From Aphanomyces cochlioides (lineage: Eukaryota; Oomycota; Saprolegniomycetes; Saprolegniales; Verrucalvaceae), in contig JAHQRK010000021.1 in assembly GCA_019828595.1 (NCBI GenBank), positions 930,001 through 994,000 on the forward strand: a DNA stretch of 64,000 bases, read 5' to 3'. Of the stretch, positions 34,513-46,492 are shown piece by piece. A program made the position numbers and the translations under genes. The first letter of the stretch is position 1; each line of letters opens with the position of its first letter. The notes beneath the pieces were generated by a model. That model searched no databases and had not been told where the DNA came from. It worked only from the letters and a program-made list of their open reading frames with translations.

Positions 34513-36940
34513 ATGAAGATCCGTGCGGCGCTCCTCGGTCTCTTTGGCAGCGCGCTGGCGGTGAAAGGACCGCATTACGATGCGAAAAGTGGTATTCCTG
34601 CCTTCGTGGACGTTGATACACCCCAGCAGTACTATACGACCAAGTCATCACGAGGAGAAACGTGGGATCTCGTCATGAGTGATGAGTTCAATCGACCGGG
34701 ACGCAATTTTACCGCGGGTGTGGATCCGCTGTGGACAGCGATTGAAATGCCTGATGGTGTGAATGCCGCTTTGGAATATTACTCGATTAATATGACGGAA
34801 ACGGCGCAAGAACCAGACGGACGAGGCGTCTTTCGCATCAAAACCCAACTCGACGATATTTCGTTCCGCGTGTACAATCCATACAAGCAACCTGAACCAG
34901 GTTATCAACAAAGTCGTATGGTATTGCGCTCCAATGGTTATCTCGTGAATTCATAGTTTGACGGATAGTACTACCGCAGTGGCATGGTCCAGTCGTGGAA
35001 TAAATTCTGCTTTCAAGGTGGACTCGTGGAAGTAAGTTGCCAACAACCTGGTGTAACTAGCGCAATCAATCCTGACGCTGCGGGCGATGCGAAAACACGC
35101 GTGACTGCAGGTAGGACGCTTTGCATGTTAATCTCAAATGCTCATCCAGGATACTACTACCCAACGTGGCCTGGTGTGTGGTTGATGGGCAACTTGGGTC
35201 GTGCACTCTTTCTACCTTCTACGAATCGCATGTGGCCATGGTCTTACAACGAATGCGATGAAAATTTAAAGAAAGACCAGCGCATTTCCGCGTGCAATTC
35301 AAATCCAGGATATGGTTTGAACCCAAATCAAGGGCGCGGCGCTCCTGAAATCGATATCTTTGAAGGCGGTGGTAACGCCATTTCGTCCTCGATCCAAATT
35401 GCGCCAGGGATGCCAGACAATTTCCGACCTGTTCCTGACGCAGAGAACATTTACTGTATCTACAGTAACGAATGCAAAACCCCCGGTAAAAATATCTAGA
35501 GGCTTCATCAGCTCATAAAATGCAGGTGCCAACTCGCCCGACGTGCCCAGTTCCATCACACAGCAACGTGGTCATCGCTCTTGGTACCAAGGATTGCGTT
35601 ACGCTCCACACGTGTGCAATCCCAAAGGCACTGCTCAAAATGCTCTTGCGATCAATGCAAGTTTGGAAGCTGGTATCACAGTGAATGCTTGCACAGACAG
35701 TATTTGCCCTGCCTCGCGCGATGTCAATGGCGACCGTGGTCCAATTGATGGTGTCGTGAATGGCGCTAACACAAAGTACTGGAATATCAACAGCAAGGCT
35801 GAATGTTTTCCTGTGATGAACGGCTACAACGGAGCGTTCTTGTGCGATCCATACACAAATAACAGCAAATGCACGGCCGCTCTGCACACTGATGGCACTA
35901 TGACTGCCGCACCCGTCCCCCCTTTTAGCTACCAAATGGATGCCATTTCAGCCAACTGGGATGTGGATTTCTACGCGTACTCCAACTACTACAAATACCA
36001 ACTCGAATGGGTCACTGGTCGTCAGGGCTACGTTCGATGGATGATTGATGGCGCTCCTCTCTTTGAAGTGCCTGCTCAATCGCTGGAAAGTCCTCCACAG
36101 GACTCTGCAAAGTCTAACCCGCGCAAGCTCATGATCGAAGAACCCATGTACTTCATCTTTAACACGGCCCTCTCAACTAGCTGGGGCACAAAGCCTCCCA
36201 ACCCAGGCAAGCCATGCCGTGGCGATGGTACAGACGCCAAAGTCAACGCCGTTTGCGATCAATTCCCACTCTACCTCAGAATTGATTACATTCGTGTGTG
36301 GCAAAACCGCACGTCCATGGGCCTTGGCTGTGATCCTGCTTCACACCCCACGCGACTATGGATTGATGGGCACGCCAGCGACTACCAAGACAACAACAAT
36401 CTCAATTTGGACGTCGATGGGCAAGCCTTTTGCAATTCCAATGATGACTGTACGCTTCAAGGCTCGATTGTGACCGGTTCATGTGGAAAGAACTCTCGCT
36501 GTGTCTGCTCCGCCCCAAAGGTATTCCAACTGTTCATCGACTTCAGCCTTACATGTACTTTCTAGGTCTGGGGTGGTCCTCGCTGCACTACGAACCGAGG
36601 CGTCGTGAGCGGTTCATCCACGAGTGGATCCTTGGGTCCTCCATTATGGGCAGTCTTGGTCATTTCTGTCTTGGCCACTGGAAGCGCTGCCGCCATTGTG
36701 TACATCCGTGGCAAGGGCAAGCGCCTTCAATTGCGATTCCGAAGTACGTTGATTCGAAAACAGCACATTCTAATTCACTTGTCTACAGGCAACTTGTACG
36801 CAGAAGCTGCAACACCAGCCAGCAAAGCCACAATGCCCCAAGATCTCAACTTGCGAGGCACTGTCATGAGTCGTCAAGGAAGCATGGACGAGACAACATC
36901 TCGCACAGATGTCAAGCGGCGTTCTCGTCGTGCTGTGTAA
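34513..36940 (+). CDS. Kre6/Skn1-type GH16 transmembrane protein with EGF-like module
   Basis: Six exons (introns 34921-34968, 35111-35149, 35486-35525, 36521-36565, 36744-36788) give 736 residues in frame. Order: signal peptide (MKIRAALLGLFGSALA), the Kre6-type region (LVMSDEFNRPGR, YYRSGMVQSWNKFCF), GH16 catalytic motif APEIDIFEGG, a long beta-sandwich ending RIDYIRVWQN, an EGF-like Cys cluster (CNSNDDC...CVCSAPKVWGGPRC) and a membrane span (PLWAVLVISVLATGSAAAIV) with a short basic tail. Family members act in beta-1,6-glucan assembly in the secretory path. The first intron matters: reading through it meets two TAG codons. The exact-phase 48-nt intron is preferred over a pseudogene reading. 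Confidence 0.85.
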
Positions 36941-36993
36941 ACCCCTCTTTGATATATTTTGAACTTGTCAAATGACTACGTCATTCCGATAGT

Positions 36994-39188
36994 TTACGCC
37001 TCTCGTCGCTGGACTTGTGGTCCAAAGAGGTAGCGCAATGGAATCGGAGTCACGTGGTGGTTGTGTCGCTCCTGCACAGATTCTATCGAGGACGTGGTGG
37101 CGTCGTCGTCATGATGTCCCAGGCTGTCATTTACAAGCTCTTGCCACTGTTCGGCCAAATTTCTCCGTTCGACGCCCAGAGATCTTTTGTCAGGATTCAT
37201 TTCTTGCTTTGAAGCTATCCACACTTGCTCAAGTTTGGTGTTTGCATGGCTGCTTCGGACGTCTTCTGGCACGCCGACAACACAGTGCAGGAGAAGCGCA
37301 AGCGGGGCCAACTTGCTGAAGCCAGGTTGGTCGCGCATGTATTTCCAAAAGAGTGGTGTGTTACGTCGAAATGGCATGTTGTCGACGTCATCCATCCACA
37401 TCCACTGGCAAAACTGCTCGACTACGACCTTGGCCGGGTCAGGCGCAATGTGTTGTTCGTACAGACGATGCGCGCTTGCTGCAACCTCCGCCACGGTCAA
37501 TCCAAAGCTGTTAGACAGGAGCCACCGTCGAATTGTTGAAGCATGTTGGACGTCGAGTGCTGCAGCTGCAATATGCAATTGCTGGTCCATTTGTTGCCAC
37601 AAAGCTTCAGCAGTTTGAATGCAGACTTCGCTCGACTCTTTTCTCGAGGCGAGTCGCCCTAAGAGCATCAAAACGTCCGCAGCAGTCTTGTGACTTGTTG
37701 TAAACGGCTCTAGAAGTGTTTGGATCGCAGCTACACCTGACCAAAACATTGAGTCTCTCACTGGAGAAACTTCTGGCTTGGCAATTGCATCGACAAAGGC
37801 AATACATGCAGGACGGAGCGACAACAGAGCACCACAAAGGACGTGAAGGTTTGACCAAGTCAATGATGACACATGAGGAAGATTACGTTGCTGAGGTATC
37901 GAGGAAGCATGGACATCGTGTAGGAGCATCTTCGCCAAGCACTGGTCAAAGAGCCAAGGATCTTTTTGTACCAAGTCGACGAAGCCAAGCATTTGAGCCA
38001 TAATTGTGGACAATCGCGGCTCCATTTGACTCAAAACAAGACGAGTAATGTTCACCCAAGGAGCAAACAGCACAGAAGGACGGCGACTCGACGCGAAGTG
38101 ACAAAGACCATGGCGATGGAGACAGACAAAAGCAACTTGACAACCAGTCAAAGCTTGCGCTTCGTCAATTGCTGCCTCCAAGGCATCCAATGTTTCTTTG
38201 CCATTATTAGTGGCAGAAGCAGTGGCATTTGGAAGTGGAGTCCATGGAAACCAGCATGGACCAGCGTGAAGCCAAATGAATCCATGACGATCAACAGCAA
38301 GACCAAGGACTGCAGTGCCACCTGCGACTTGCTTCTGCATGAGATGAATGCTGTCAGACATGGCCTTCGCAGCTTCCATTTCGAGTAGCGGTCCTATCAG
38401 ATCTCGTGGCGCTGGCAATGCTGCTGAAGTTTCCTAAAAGCGCGTCAACCTCCTTGAGATGACATGGATGGACGTACTGGTCGCAGAAAGTCCACAAGCG
38501 ATGTGAATTCGGGCACTTGGATCCAGTGTGGAGGCAGTGGGATGGCCGCTATCAAGCGAACGACGAGTGAACTCAACTGTGTTTGGGAGAGCGAGCTGCT
38601 TGAGCATGGTGGCGATGCATGGAGCGACGCTTGGACAAATGGACAGCTTTCAATGTGCTTTTTCAAATTCGCCACAACATTCTTCATAGGCGTCGGAGAG
38701 CTGACGGTTGTCTGCGTGATAGGATGAACACCACCGCTGGATTCCTGAAACGCAGCTCTGCAATGCTTGCATTCGACATAAAAGTAGGATCCAGTCTTGC
38801 CGAGATCAACGCGACGGTCAAAGAAGGAGTAAAGATCGCGACTTCTTGCAGCAACCCCTCGAACTCGTTTAGTGAACAAAGGTCCCGATGAAGCAGCGGC
38901 TTGCTTCCGTTTCTTGGATGCCAGAACGAATGGACAAGTCTCGATGTGCTTTTTCAAGTTGGCCAGGATGTTTTTCCGTGGCGTGGGCTCTTGCACGGGT
39001 GACTTGGTCAAAAGATGCACGCCGCCATTCGATTCTTCAAATGCACTGCGACAGAGGCGACATTCGACCCAAAAGTACGTCCCAGACTTCTCAAGATCGT
39101 CTCGACGGTCAAAGTACGCGTAGATTTCCCGTGCCGCCGCAGAAACGCCACGACCTCTTCGTTTCTCTTCGCTTGTTGTCGATGTCAT
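36994..39188 (-). CDS. hAT-type transposase-derived protein with two BED fingers
   Basis: Two exons joined by a 44-nt intron (38434-38477, donor gtacgt) give 716 residues without a break. Two BED-type fingers lie in tandem (ECRLC...KKHIETC and ECKHC...KKHIESC), then the hAT lead-in VDFLRP and LPAPRDLIGPLL, a central helical region, and a C-terminal dimerisation-like block (FWKYMRDQPGFSKLAPLALLLH). The usual DxWT catalytic start appears as AVDRHGFIW. I see no TIRs nearby. It may be domesticated or an old autonomous element. The ATG at 39188 has better context than one 23 codons upstream. Only about 50 bp separate its stop from the end of the GH16 gene. Confidence 0.75.
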
Positions 39189-39469
39189 CTTGTCACTTGA
39201 TCTCTTTCTACACTGTATATAAAAAGCATATAACATGTCAAATAATTCTATCTTCAAAATTAAAGAATGGTTAAATATTTAATAGTAAATACTACGTAGT
39301 ATATCATTACGTAGATAATATATATCACATGATTTAATGTGTATATTGCAGGTAAGTATTTCAAACAAATATATTTATTTACGACAATGAAACATTTTCA
39401 TGCAAAACTCAAGTAAATTATTTGATACTTTATATTGTATGATTTGATACCACGATAAATACGAAAAGG

Positions 39470-40989
39470 TCACTTTTCATCAGCAAGCCGCCGTTTGAAC
39501 CTGAACGCAAGCATCATGGCCGTCGGTCGTTTCCTTGGGTCCAATGCCAAGCATTCTTTGCCAATGGCCGAGTACCATTCAGGGCAAGTGGGAGAGAACG
39601 AGGGGATCAATTCGCCGGCCATGACTTTGGCCATGATTGCAGTATCTGTCAATGGATTGCCTTTGTCGTTGCGCAAGTCGGCGTACGGCAGTCGCTCGGT
39701 CTCCAATTCAGCCAATATCACGCCAAAACTGAAGATATCTGCCGCTTCTGTGTAGTGGCCATCTTGCAAGACTTCAGGAGCCATCCAGCGATACGTGCCA
39801 ATGCCTGCCGTCATAGTCGCGTCGTTCATTTCCCTTGCAATGCCGAAATCTGTCAATTTCGCGCGAAATTCTCCATCTAGAAGAACGTTTCTCGATTTCA
39901 AGTCGCGGTGGATCACTTTGGGTTGCATGACATGCAGGTACGACAGCGCTTCGGCGATATGATGTGCGCATTGAAGCTTGAGATGCCAAGACAATTGTTT
40001 CTTCTCAAGAACTTGCCGCAAGTCCCCGTGTTCCATGTACTCGTTGACCATCATAATATCCGTCGGACGGGTCCATGCCGCGCCATAAAACTGAACGATA
40101 TATGGACAATCAATTCTAAAGACCATGGTGAAACAAAGCCACGTCGATTGCGTTTGTACCTGGACAAGAGGACGATTTCAGCCATAAACTTGACCAATTC
40201 TTCGGCGTTGCATTTGCTAGGAAGGAGCCGCTTGATCGCGACGACTTGTTGGTTATATTCGCCGAGCCAGACTTGACCATACGCGCCTTCAGCCAGCGGT
40301 CGCGTCAGTTTGACCTCAGTCATGGGCAAGCGATACATGTCCAGGTCGTCTAAATGCTTGTGGATAGCGCTCTTCTGAATGGAATCGTCCAAGGAGAGCC
40401 ACGAGTTGCCGTCGCTCAGTGCCGGCGATGCAGAGTAAGCAAAAGTGTCGGCGTCCTTCGTCGGCGATACTACTAGCACATCATTTCGACGGCTTCGACG
40501 GCGTCTCATCCACACAAAGACAGCCAAGGCTGCAATCACGACGACGGCGGCACATACGACAGAGACTATAGTCGTCGTTGACGAAGATGACATGTTGACC
40601 GGCGTCACCGTCATCGCTGTGGTCGATGGACTCGAAATGGTGGACAAATTCGTCGGCACTGGCGTTGTTGGCGCTATTGATGTCGATGGCGGTGGCTGCG
40701 TCGTGGGCAAACATATACCAGCGAACGTTGAGATTTGCACTTGGCTTTGCGTGTCGTCGTTCTGGATCGAGCAATTGGCGGTCGATTGAACGAACGACGA
40801 GAAGAGCAGCTTGCAGGCCGACACATTGCAGTCGACAGCTCGGATCGTGGTCGGATTGACGTGAATCGGCTGGCCAACGAGGCCATTGTAGAACGAACAA
40901 CCGCGGAAGTCAGGTCCGTCCGAGTCTTTGAGTTTGTTGACGGCCTGGAGAATCAACGCCGCGCAGTCGAGCGAGTCAGCTTGAGGCAT
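39470..40989 (-). CDS. ELK1: elicitin-like receptor kinase (TKL)
   Basis: Two exons (intron 40116-40159) give 491 residues. Residues 9-93 have six cysteines in elicitin spacing, including the C-x4-C pair (DCNVSAC) and a C about 14 further on (ANC). A Thr/Ser/Pro-rich linker follows, one membrane span (TTIVSVVCAAVVVIAALAVF, about 138-160), a basic stop (RRRRSRR), then the kinase: glycine loop LAEGAYGQVWLG, Lys in VVAIKRLL, HRDLKSRN, DFG and MAPE, all present. HRDLKSRN and GTYRWMAPE place it in the TKL group. Inferred role: cell-surface receptor sensing a small lipid-like ligand, since elicitins bind sterols. No signal peptide is visible. Confidence 0.85.
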
Positions 40990-42672
40990 GCCGTCCGTCG
41001 TCCAATGTCAAAATGCAACAAATTCCACTGAGAACTTTGGACTGCCGTCATTTTCAATACAAATTTCAAGATTAATTTTTCCCAGATGGCCAAAAAGTGC
41101 ACATTTTGTCTGCCTCGATAAAATTTCACCAAGTTGATGGAGTGGCACCACTGGGCAACATTCAACGAGAAACCTGCAGGATCGTAGCTCGTCCGCCGCG
41201 ATACAACGCAATGAAATGGACTCCTTGAACAAGAGATTCCGTCGTCTCAAGCAGGCGAATGGACGCGCTTCCGGCTCGTCCTATGGTTCTTCGGACGACT
41301 TCAACGAAATTCGAATTTGACTCGCGCAAGATGCAAGGCGCATCCAAGATTGTTGGATGCGCTCGGAGCCACCGAAGACACATCTCATTGATCTGACACG
41401 TCGGCTATACTGGTAAACGTGCGAAGAACTGGAGAGATCAAGACAACGAGGTGGTGGACATTCAAAGACGACTGATGGAGAGGATCGCAAACGGGTCAAG
41501 TGACGGTGGAGTTGATAAAGTTACCAAGGCAACCACTCAAGCGTCACGTTTGATTCTCTCTCGTGCTCTTTGTGCTTGATTTGAGCGCGATGGCAATTTT
41601 TCTATCGGGATCGAAGACTACAGCGACTCTGTACGATGCAAATCGGAACTTGGAACCATTCGCTCCCCCACTCCCCCACGGCATGATATTACCGACAGCT
41701 CAGCTCTGGACGACGATAAAATGAAGATCCAGTCTCTGAAAACGCATTGGAATCATGGGCTTTTTCCCTCAGTCCCAGTCGTTGTGAGTTGTCGCTGAAT
41801 TTGTTACGGCCGCATTGCTAAACCAAGGATGGCCCCTGCGTGCTCAAGTGCTTTCATCGCCAAAGTCTTTGGAGCTTCATTGCGGGGCTGCGCACCGAAC
41901 GCGTCAACAGACACAAACAGAAGCGAATTTCAACATGAGGAGGCTAACCCAAGAGAGGAATTAGCATCAGATGACCCTGCCAGATCCAAGATTGTCGGCC
42001 CATTCCGCCAAGACAGGGACGATTGCTCGTGGTCTGTCTAGCTTGCCGTCAAAGTCATCCTTGCCTCGTCGTCTTCAGCCCTTCAGCGACGCTCTCCCTC
42101 GTGCGTGCTCATGGCCCTGCGAATCGACTCATTTTCATCGACTCGGTAGCGCATCAAGATATATCACCTTGCACCTGAAACTTGTTGGCGACCATCCGAT
42201 TGAAATTCTTCCCAATGAATTTTCCTCGTCCACGCAATGCTGCTGCCCTCATGAAGTGGCTCACTCAAGACTTTCAAAGCCGCGATGGCGTGAATCCTCC
42301 TCCTCAGCATCATCTTCTCCATGGCGGGAACAATTTCCATCGGTGCCGATCCGTCTGTCGTCTTGACGCAAGGTAGCTGTCCGTCCCTTATCCAGAATTT
42401 CAACTTGCTGTCAATCCACAGCCATGCAATCCTCTCCCACGATGGCTTGAGCAGCGTTTCCCAGCACCTTTCAATGCCATTCATGGAGCTAGAGCCCCAT
42501 GATTCATGGAGTTCTCCCTCAGGCGATGACGTTATGAGGATATGCGTGACCAGCTGGCGGCGATACACACTGTCTTGAAATTTGTCGCCAGGATATTCAA
42601 AATTGTTGACGCTGCTGACCACACACCAAAGGCATCAGCTTGGCTTCATACTTTATACTTCACCATTCGACG
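40990..42672. other. Region between divergent ELK1 and ELK2
   Basis: No recognised gene, apart from the hypothetical frame at 42164-42622. It must contain two divergent promoters, but no specific elements can be named from sequence. Confidence 0.4.
42164..42622 (-). CDS. Hypothetical coding-like frame (152 codons)
   Basis: Open frame with ordinary amino-acid composition (ERCWETLLKPSWERIAWLW, PAMEKMMLRRRIHAIAALKV). It begins with a GTG-type codon, so a real gene would need an upstream exon, and none is clear. It has no known motif. Could be a fragment. Confidence 0.25.
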   Translation of the reverse strand: MVSSVNNFEYPGDKFQDSVYRRQLVTHILITSSPEGELHESWGSSSMNGIERCWETLLKPSWERIAWLWIDSKLKFWIRDGQLPCVKTTDGSAPMEIVPAMEKMMLRRRIHAIAALKVLSEPLHEGSSIAWTRKIHWEEFQSDGRQQVSGAR

Positions 42673-43740
42673 ATGGCAACCAACTCATCGGTGCTGAATG
42701 CGACAGCATGCGCGCCTTTAGTCGCGGCGGTAGTGAGCAACTTTACAAAGTTCAACGGCACGACGTTCAAAAGCTGTGCGTTCTACGATGGCTTGGTCTC
42801 GACGACATTTCACCTGCACCCGAATGCGATTCGATCCAACGACTGCAAGAGCTCGACGTGCTCTGCGCTCTTTGCGACGCTTGTACAGCAGCTTGGCAAT
42901 TGCTCCATCGAGGACGACGACAGTCATACCATCGTTGCGGTGTCCAGCTTTGGTGTGATCTGCCAAGCGTCCACTCCGACGACAGCGCCAAGCAACATAA
43001 TCATCTACAGCCCTACGGCTACAGTGGAGCCACACAACCATTCATCCTCCACGACGACGATCGTTGCCATTGCATGTGCCTCAGTCGTCGCGATCGCCCT
43101 CATTTTTTTCGCATGGTCTCGAAAGCGCCGCCAGGCCAAGGAACTTGTGGCGGATCATTACTCGACGCTCCCCGAAAGCCACGGCAATACTTGGCTTACC
43201 TTTAGCGACGCGACGGAAAGAATGAGCATGCAAGCTCAGTTGTCGCACTTGGATATGTTTCGGATCCCATCGGCGGAGTTGATGGCTGGCGGAAGGAGCG
43301 TACGGTCAAGTCTGGCTCAGGGAATACAACCACGCGGTCGTCGCCATCAAGCGGCTCTTGCCCAACAAATGCAACGCCAACGAGCTGCTCAAGTTCATGG
43401 CCGAGATTGTGCTCTTGTCCAAGTACGCCACTGCTCTTCTTACTGCCTCCGCGTCTTACACTCTCTCCGTAGGATGGATTGCCCGTACGTCGTTGAGTTT
43501 TATGGCGTCGCGTGGACTCGCCCGACGGATATTTTGATGGTCACCGAGTTCATGGAGCATGGGGACTTGCGCCACGTCCTGGAGTCGAAAGCACTGACGT
43601 GGCCACTCAAGCTCCAATGTGCTCTGCATATTGTCGAAGCTCTCGTCTATCTCTTCTGCATGGAGCCGAGAGTGATCCACCGCGATCTCAAGTCGCGAAA
43701 CGTCCTCCTCGATGATGAATACCATGCCAAAGTGACGGCA
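42673..43740 (+). pseudogene. ELK2: elicitin-like receptor kinase, broken
   Basis: The ectodomain (six cysteines, NDCKSSTC pair), linker, membrane span (TTIVAIACASVVAIALIFFAW) and tail are intact. Just before the glycine loop a short stretch present in ELK1 and ELK3 (about 13 nt) is missing, which shifts the frame. The correct kinase frame resumes in another phase (LAEGAYGQVWL, AIKRLLPNKC), then continues after the intron (MDCPYVVEFYGVAW). The sequence ends after the catalytic loop (HRDLKSRNVLLDDEYHAKVT). DFG and everything after it are gone, replaced by unrelated sequence and a Merlin relic. Confidence 0.85.
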
Positions 43741-43841
43741 CAGAGAGATCGATCGATGGTTCTCATAGCTGTCGACGTCGTTGGTTGCGATTCTGGAGAT
43801 GGAAATCGGAGCTGCGCAGCTCACACGGCTTACATGTCAAG

Positions 43842-44512
43842 AAATAGTCCGGATAAGTATCCGGATTTAAAAAAAATTCATTCTAAATTAGACGCCGGGG
43901 CTACAGTAAAGTAGTGCCGGGTTGACAAAGTTCGTGGAATGATTTACCCACATGTGCGCATAGAGCATGTGGGCAAGCGCCAGTTTGAGCGTGTGCCTTT
44001 CGTTGGCCGGCACGTATGAGCTAAACTTGTCGGAAACTATAAGCGTTCCTAATAGATCATTGATTTAATTCAGTTTCAGCCAATCAAAAATTACCTTCTG
44101 CAATGTGATTGGCTATAATTGGCATGAGCTTTGCTTTCGTTCTGTCATTGTATGTCAGCACTCCAAACCACTTCTTGGTTGCTCTGTCGACTCCACCGAA
44201 GAGCCAACAGTCTTCATGCTGAGTCCCGCGTCCGTATTTCGACTTCTTCTTGAGGGATTGCGATTACAAAATCCGGATAATATACTTCCTTTATCCGGAT
44301 GAACTTCAACTTTCTATGAGTGGGATCGAGAAACAATAAAAATACTAGGTATAAATCAACCCGAAATACGGTAGTGATGTCGCCATCCGGATAAAGGAAG
44401 TATATTATCCGGATTTTGTGATCGCAATGGTCAAGAAATAGTCCGGATAAGTATCCGGATTATTTTTTAAATTCATTCTAAATTAGACGCCGGGGCTACA
44501 GTAAAGTAGTGC
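43842..44512 (-). mobile_element. Merlin-type transposon relic
   Basis: A terminal segment (agtccggataagtatccgga... to ...acagtaaagtagtgcc) occurs twice in direct orientation, ending at about 43917 and about 44512. Its last bases match the Merlin TIR in the Gypsy LTR. Between them, on the minus strand, lie pieces of the same transposase: LKKKSKYGRGTQH with LFGGVDRATKKW at about 44150-44260, and an HMWVNHST-like piece at about 43925-43980. This relic sits where ELK2 is truncated. Confidence 0.7.
44257..44429. repeat. Palindrome with about 35-bp arms inside the Merlin relic
   Basis: CAAAATCCGGATAATATACT... on the left is repeated inverted on the right for about 35 bp perfectly, and imperfectly further out (attgcgattacaaaat). 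The loop is about 80 bp. It could be a tiny foldback element inserted in the relic. Confidence 0.6.
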
Positions 44513-45447
44513 CGCAGTTTGATCCGAGAGCTCAACATATTGGGGGGTTTCACTCTAAATGTTGAAAAATGGTCGTTTGTGGAAGTCTCAGAAAATTTAT
44601 CCAATCACTAATGGGGTTCCTTTTCATAGGGAAGTGAAAGTAATTGATTATGAGTCCTAGCTACAGATTGTTTTCACTTCTCATGTGCACCAACCTTTTC
44701 AACGTTCGATTTATTCCCAACAGCAAATTTCTTGTTGGAAATCTGTGTGATGAAGGGTGTTTCGTTGAAAACTTTAAACCAAATTTTGACCAATCAGGTT
44801 TCATGACATATCACTCAACGTTGGAAAAATTTGGATTGAAACCCCTCATTATGTTAACGCAGTAACGCAGTTTGAAGCCACAGAAAACAAAATCGGACTT
44901 CCTCGCAAAATTAATTGCTGAGATATTGTTGATTTGATACGAATTTCCAGACCCCGTTCAATCGAATCACGCCGGCGGATCGATTCACCAATCGACGCCA
45001 TTGGCTAATAAATATTTTGGGCGATTGTGATTGGCTGAATAAAATTTGAGAGAAAGTACAGTCCCCATGAGAGAAAGTACTGTTCTAATTTTCATTCATT
45101 GGCGCGATTGGAGATTGATACAAAAAACGAATCCAAATTGGGAAATTTCTAGCGAATCCACAATAATGGGCTTTAAAGTTTTTGAACACTGGAATCTTAT
45201 TTTCGCAAAAACACAAAAACAACTTTCTTCACATTTTGGATTGTATTGAAGTTATTGAGAAAGCATATGTTTAGAACATGTTTAAATCAAGTTTAAACGT
45301 CGTATTTTGTTTTGATGATTTACATTGTTAAACTGGTGCAATCGATTGATCTCCACAAGACGAATCCAAAAACATAGAAATATCAAAAATGAAATTTTTT
45401 CAAAGTCCGCCGATGGTCAACTTCGGGACGTCGGTACATTACGACTA
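44513..45447. other. AT-rich intergenic sequence, nothing recognised
   Basis: Only short open frames without motifs. A CGATTG/CAATCG-rich patch (44955-45020) resembles the short inverted repeats near 6040. Confidence 0.4.
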
Positions 45448-46027
45448 CAGTGATCCGGGAAATATAAGACCACAGGTGATTCTTCGCTGATTGGACAATT
45501 TCAAGCTGAACACCGACTCCATATACTGTAATAAATTTTAACCTGTTAAATTGCATATTGCATTTGGAAAAAGACGAAGAAACTTGTATTAGATAAACGT
45601 GCAAGACTTCATATACTATGAAAATTGCTAAAAATGAAGAATTACACATATGTGTCATGTGATCGATCGAAAGTCTTCAATGCTGTTGAAGAAACATGGA
45701 AAACTCTATAATTTTATATTTGGTGCATTCATTTTTGAAGATGTGTCATTGAATCATTGAACAATGTATCATCCCATTTGCATATCGTTTCTTTGAAAAT
45801 AATGCCTGTATTTTCAACAACAACTTACCCTTCTTCTACGACAGCACTTAAAACCATTTGCTTATTTAGGAGCACCGTAGTTTACTTGTGTTTGCGCGTT
45901 TATCTGGCGATGAAACGATGGTTGACCTCCTGTCATATTTATTTCTTGTTAAAATTAATACGATTCATTTTCACGGTTCAATAGAGGGTTAGGGTTTGTT
46001 GATGGTCTTATATTTTCCGGATCGCTG
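45448..46027. mobile_element. TA-flanked MITE (580 bp)
   Basis: CAGTGATCCGGGAAATATAA at 45448 is repeated inverted at the right end (26 bp, few mismatches), and TA lies outside both ends (45446-45447, 46028-46029). No transposase inside. TIRs starting CAG with TA duplications fit the pogo/Tc1-mariner group. Confidence 0.65.
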
Positions 46028-46492
46028 TATTTCACTTCTTGGGCCCCAAGTAGGCTTAATATGTAGCCACAGACGCGCTCTATAGCGCTGTATACGTAAC
46101 ACCAAACTGTCTGATTGGCAATAAGTCTGATTATGTTTTCCGTGTCTTCATATAATGGTGGTACTCAAGTGCAGGTCGGCTTGCTTAAAGGTTCGAATTT
46201 CCCACACTGATTGGATAAAATTGAATCTTTAAAACGAACCTTCAAGCACCCAAGGAGCCAGTTTCGTCCGGCACCAAATTTGATGCCGGAGGAAACTGGC
46301 TCCTGGATTGATTGAAGGTTCTCTTTTAATCGATACAAAACTTCAGAGGAAAGTCGCTTCGAATGGTTGACAGTCTCAAACTGACTGTGCAAACCTTGGC
46401 ATGGCACCAGCAGCCCTAAACGGCGATCACGAGTTGCATGGGATGCCGACAGTGCGACGGTCGACGGCACTCGTGGAAAAAGCTCGCTCGAA

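Noticed and set aside
40995..41012. gtcgtccaatgtcaa resembling the end and flank of the element at 31654
   Set aside because: Only about 15 bp and no partner TIR nearby; taken as chance.
42164..42622. Signal-peptide exon or promoter gene for ELK2
   Set aside because: It lies on the opposite strand and shows no hydrophobic leader; kept only as a weak hypothetical frame.
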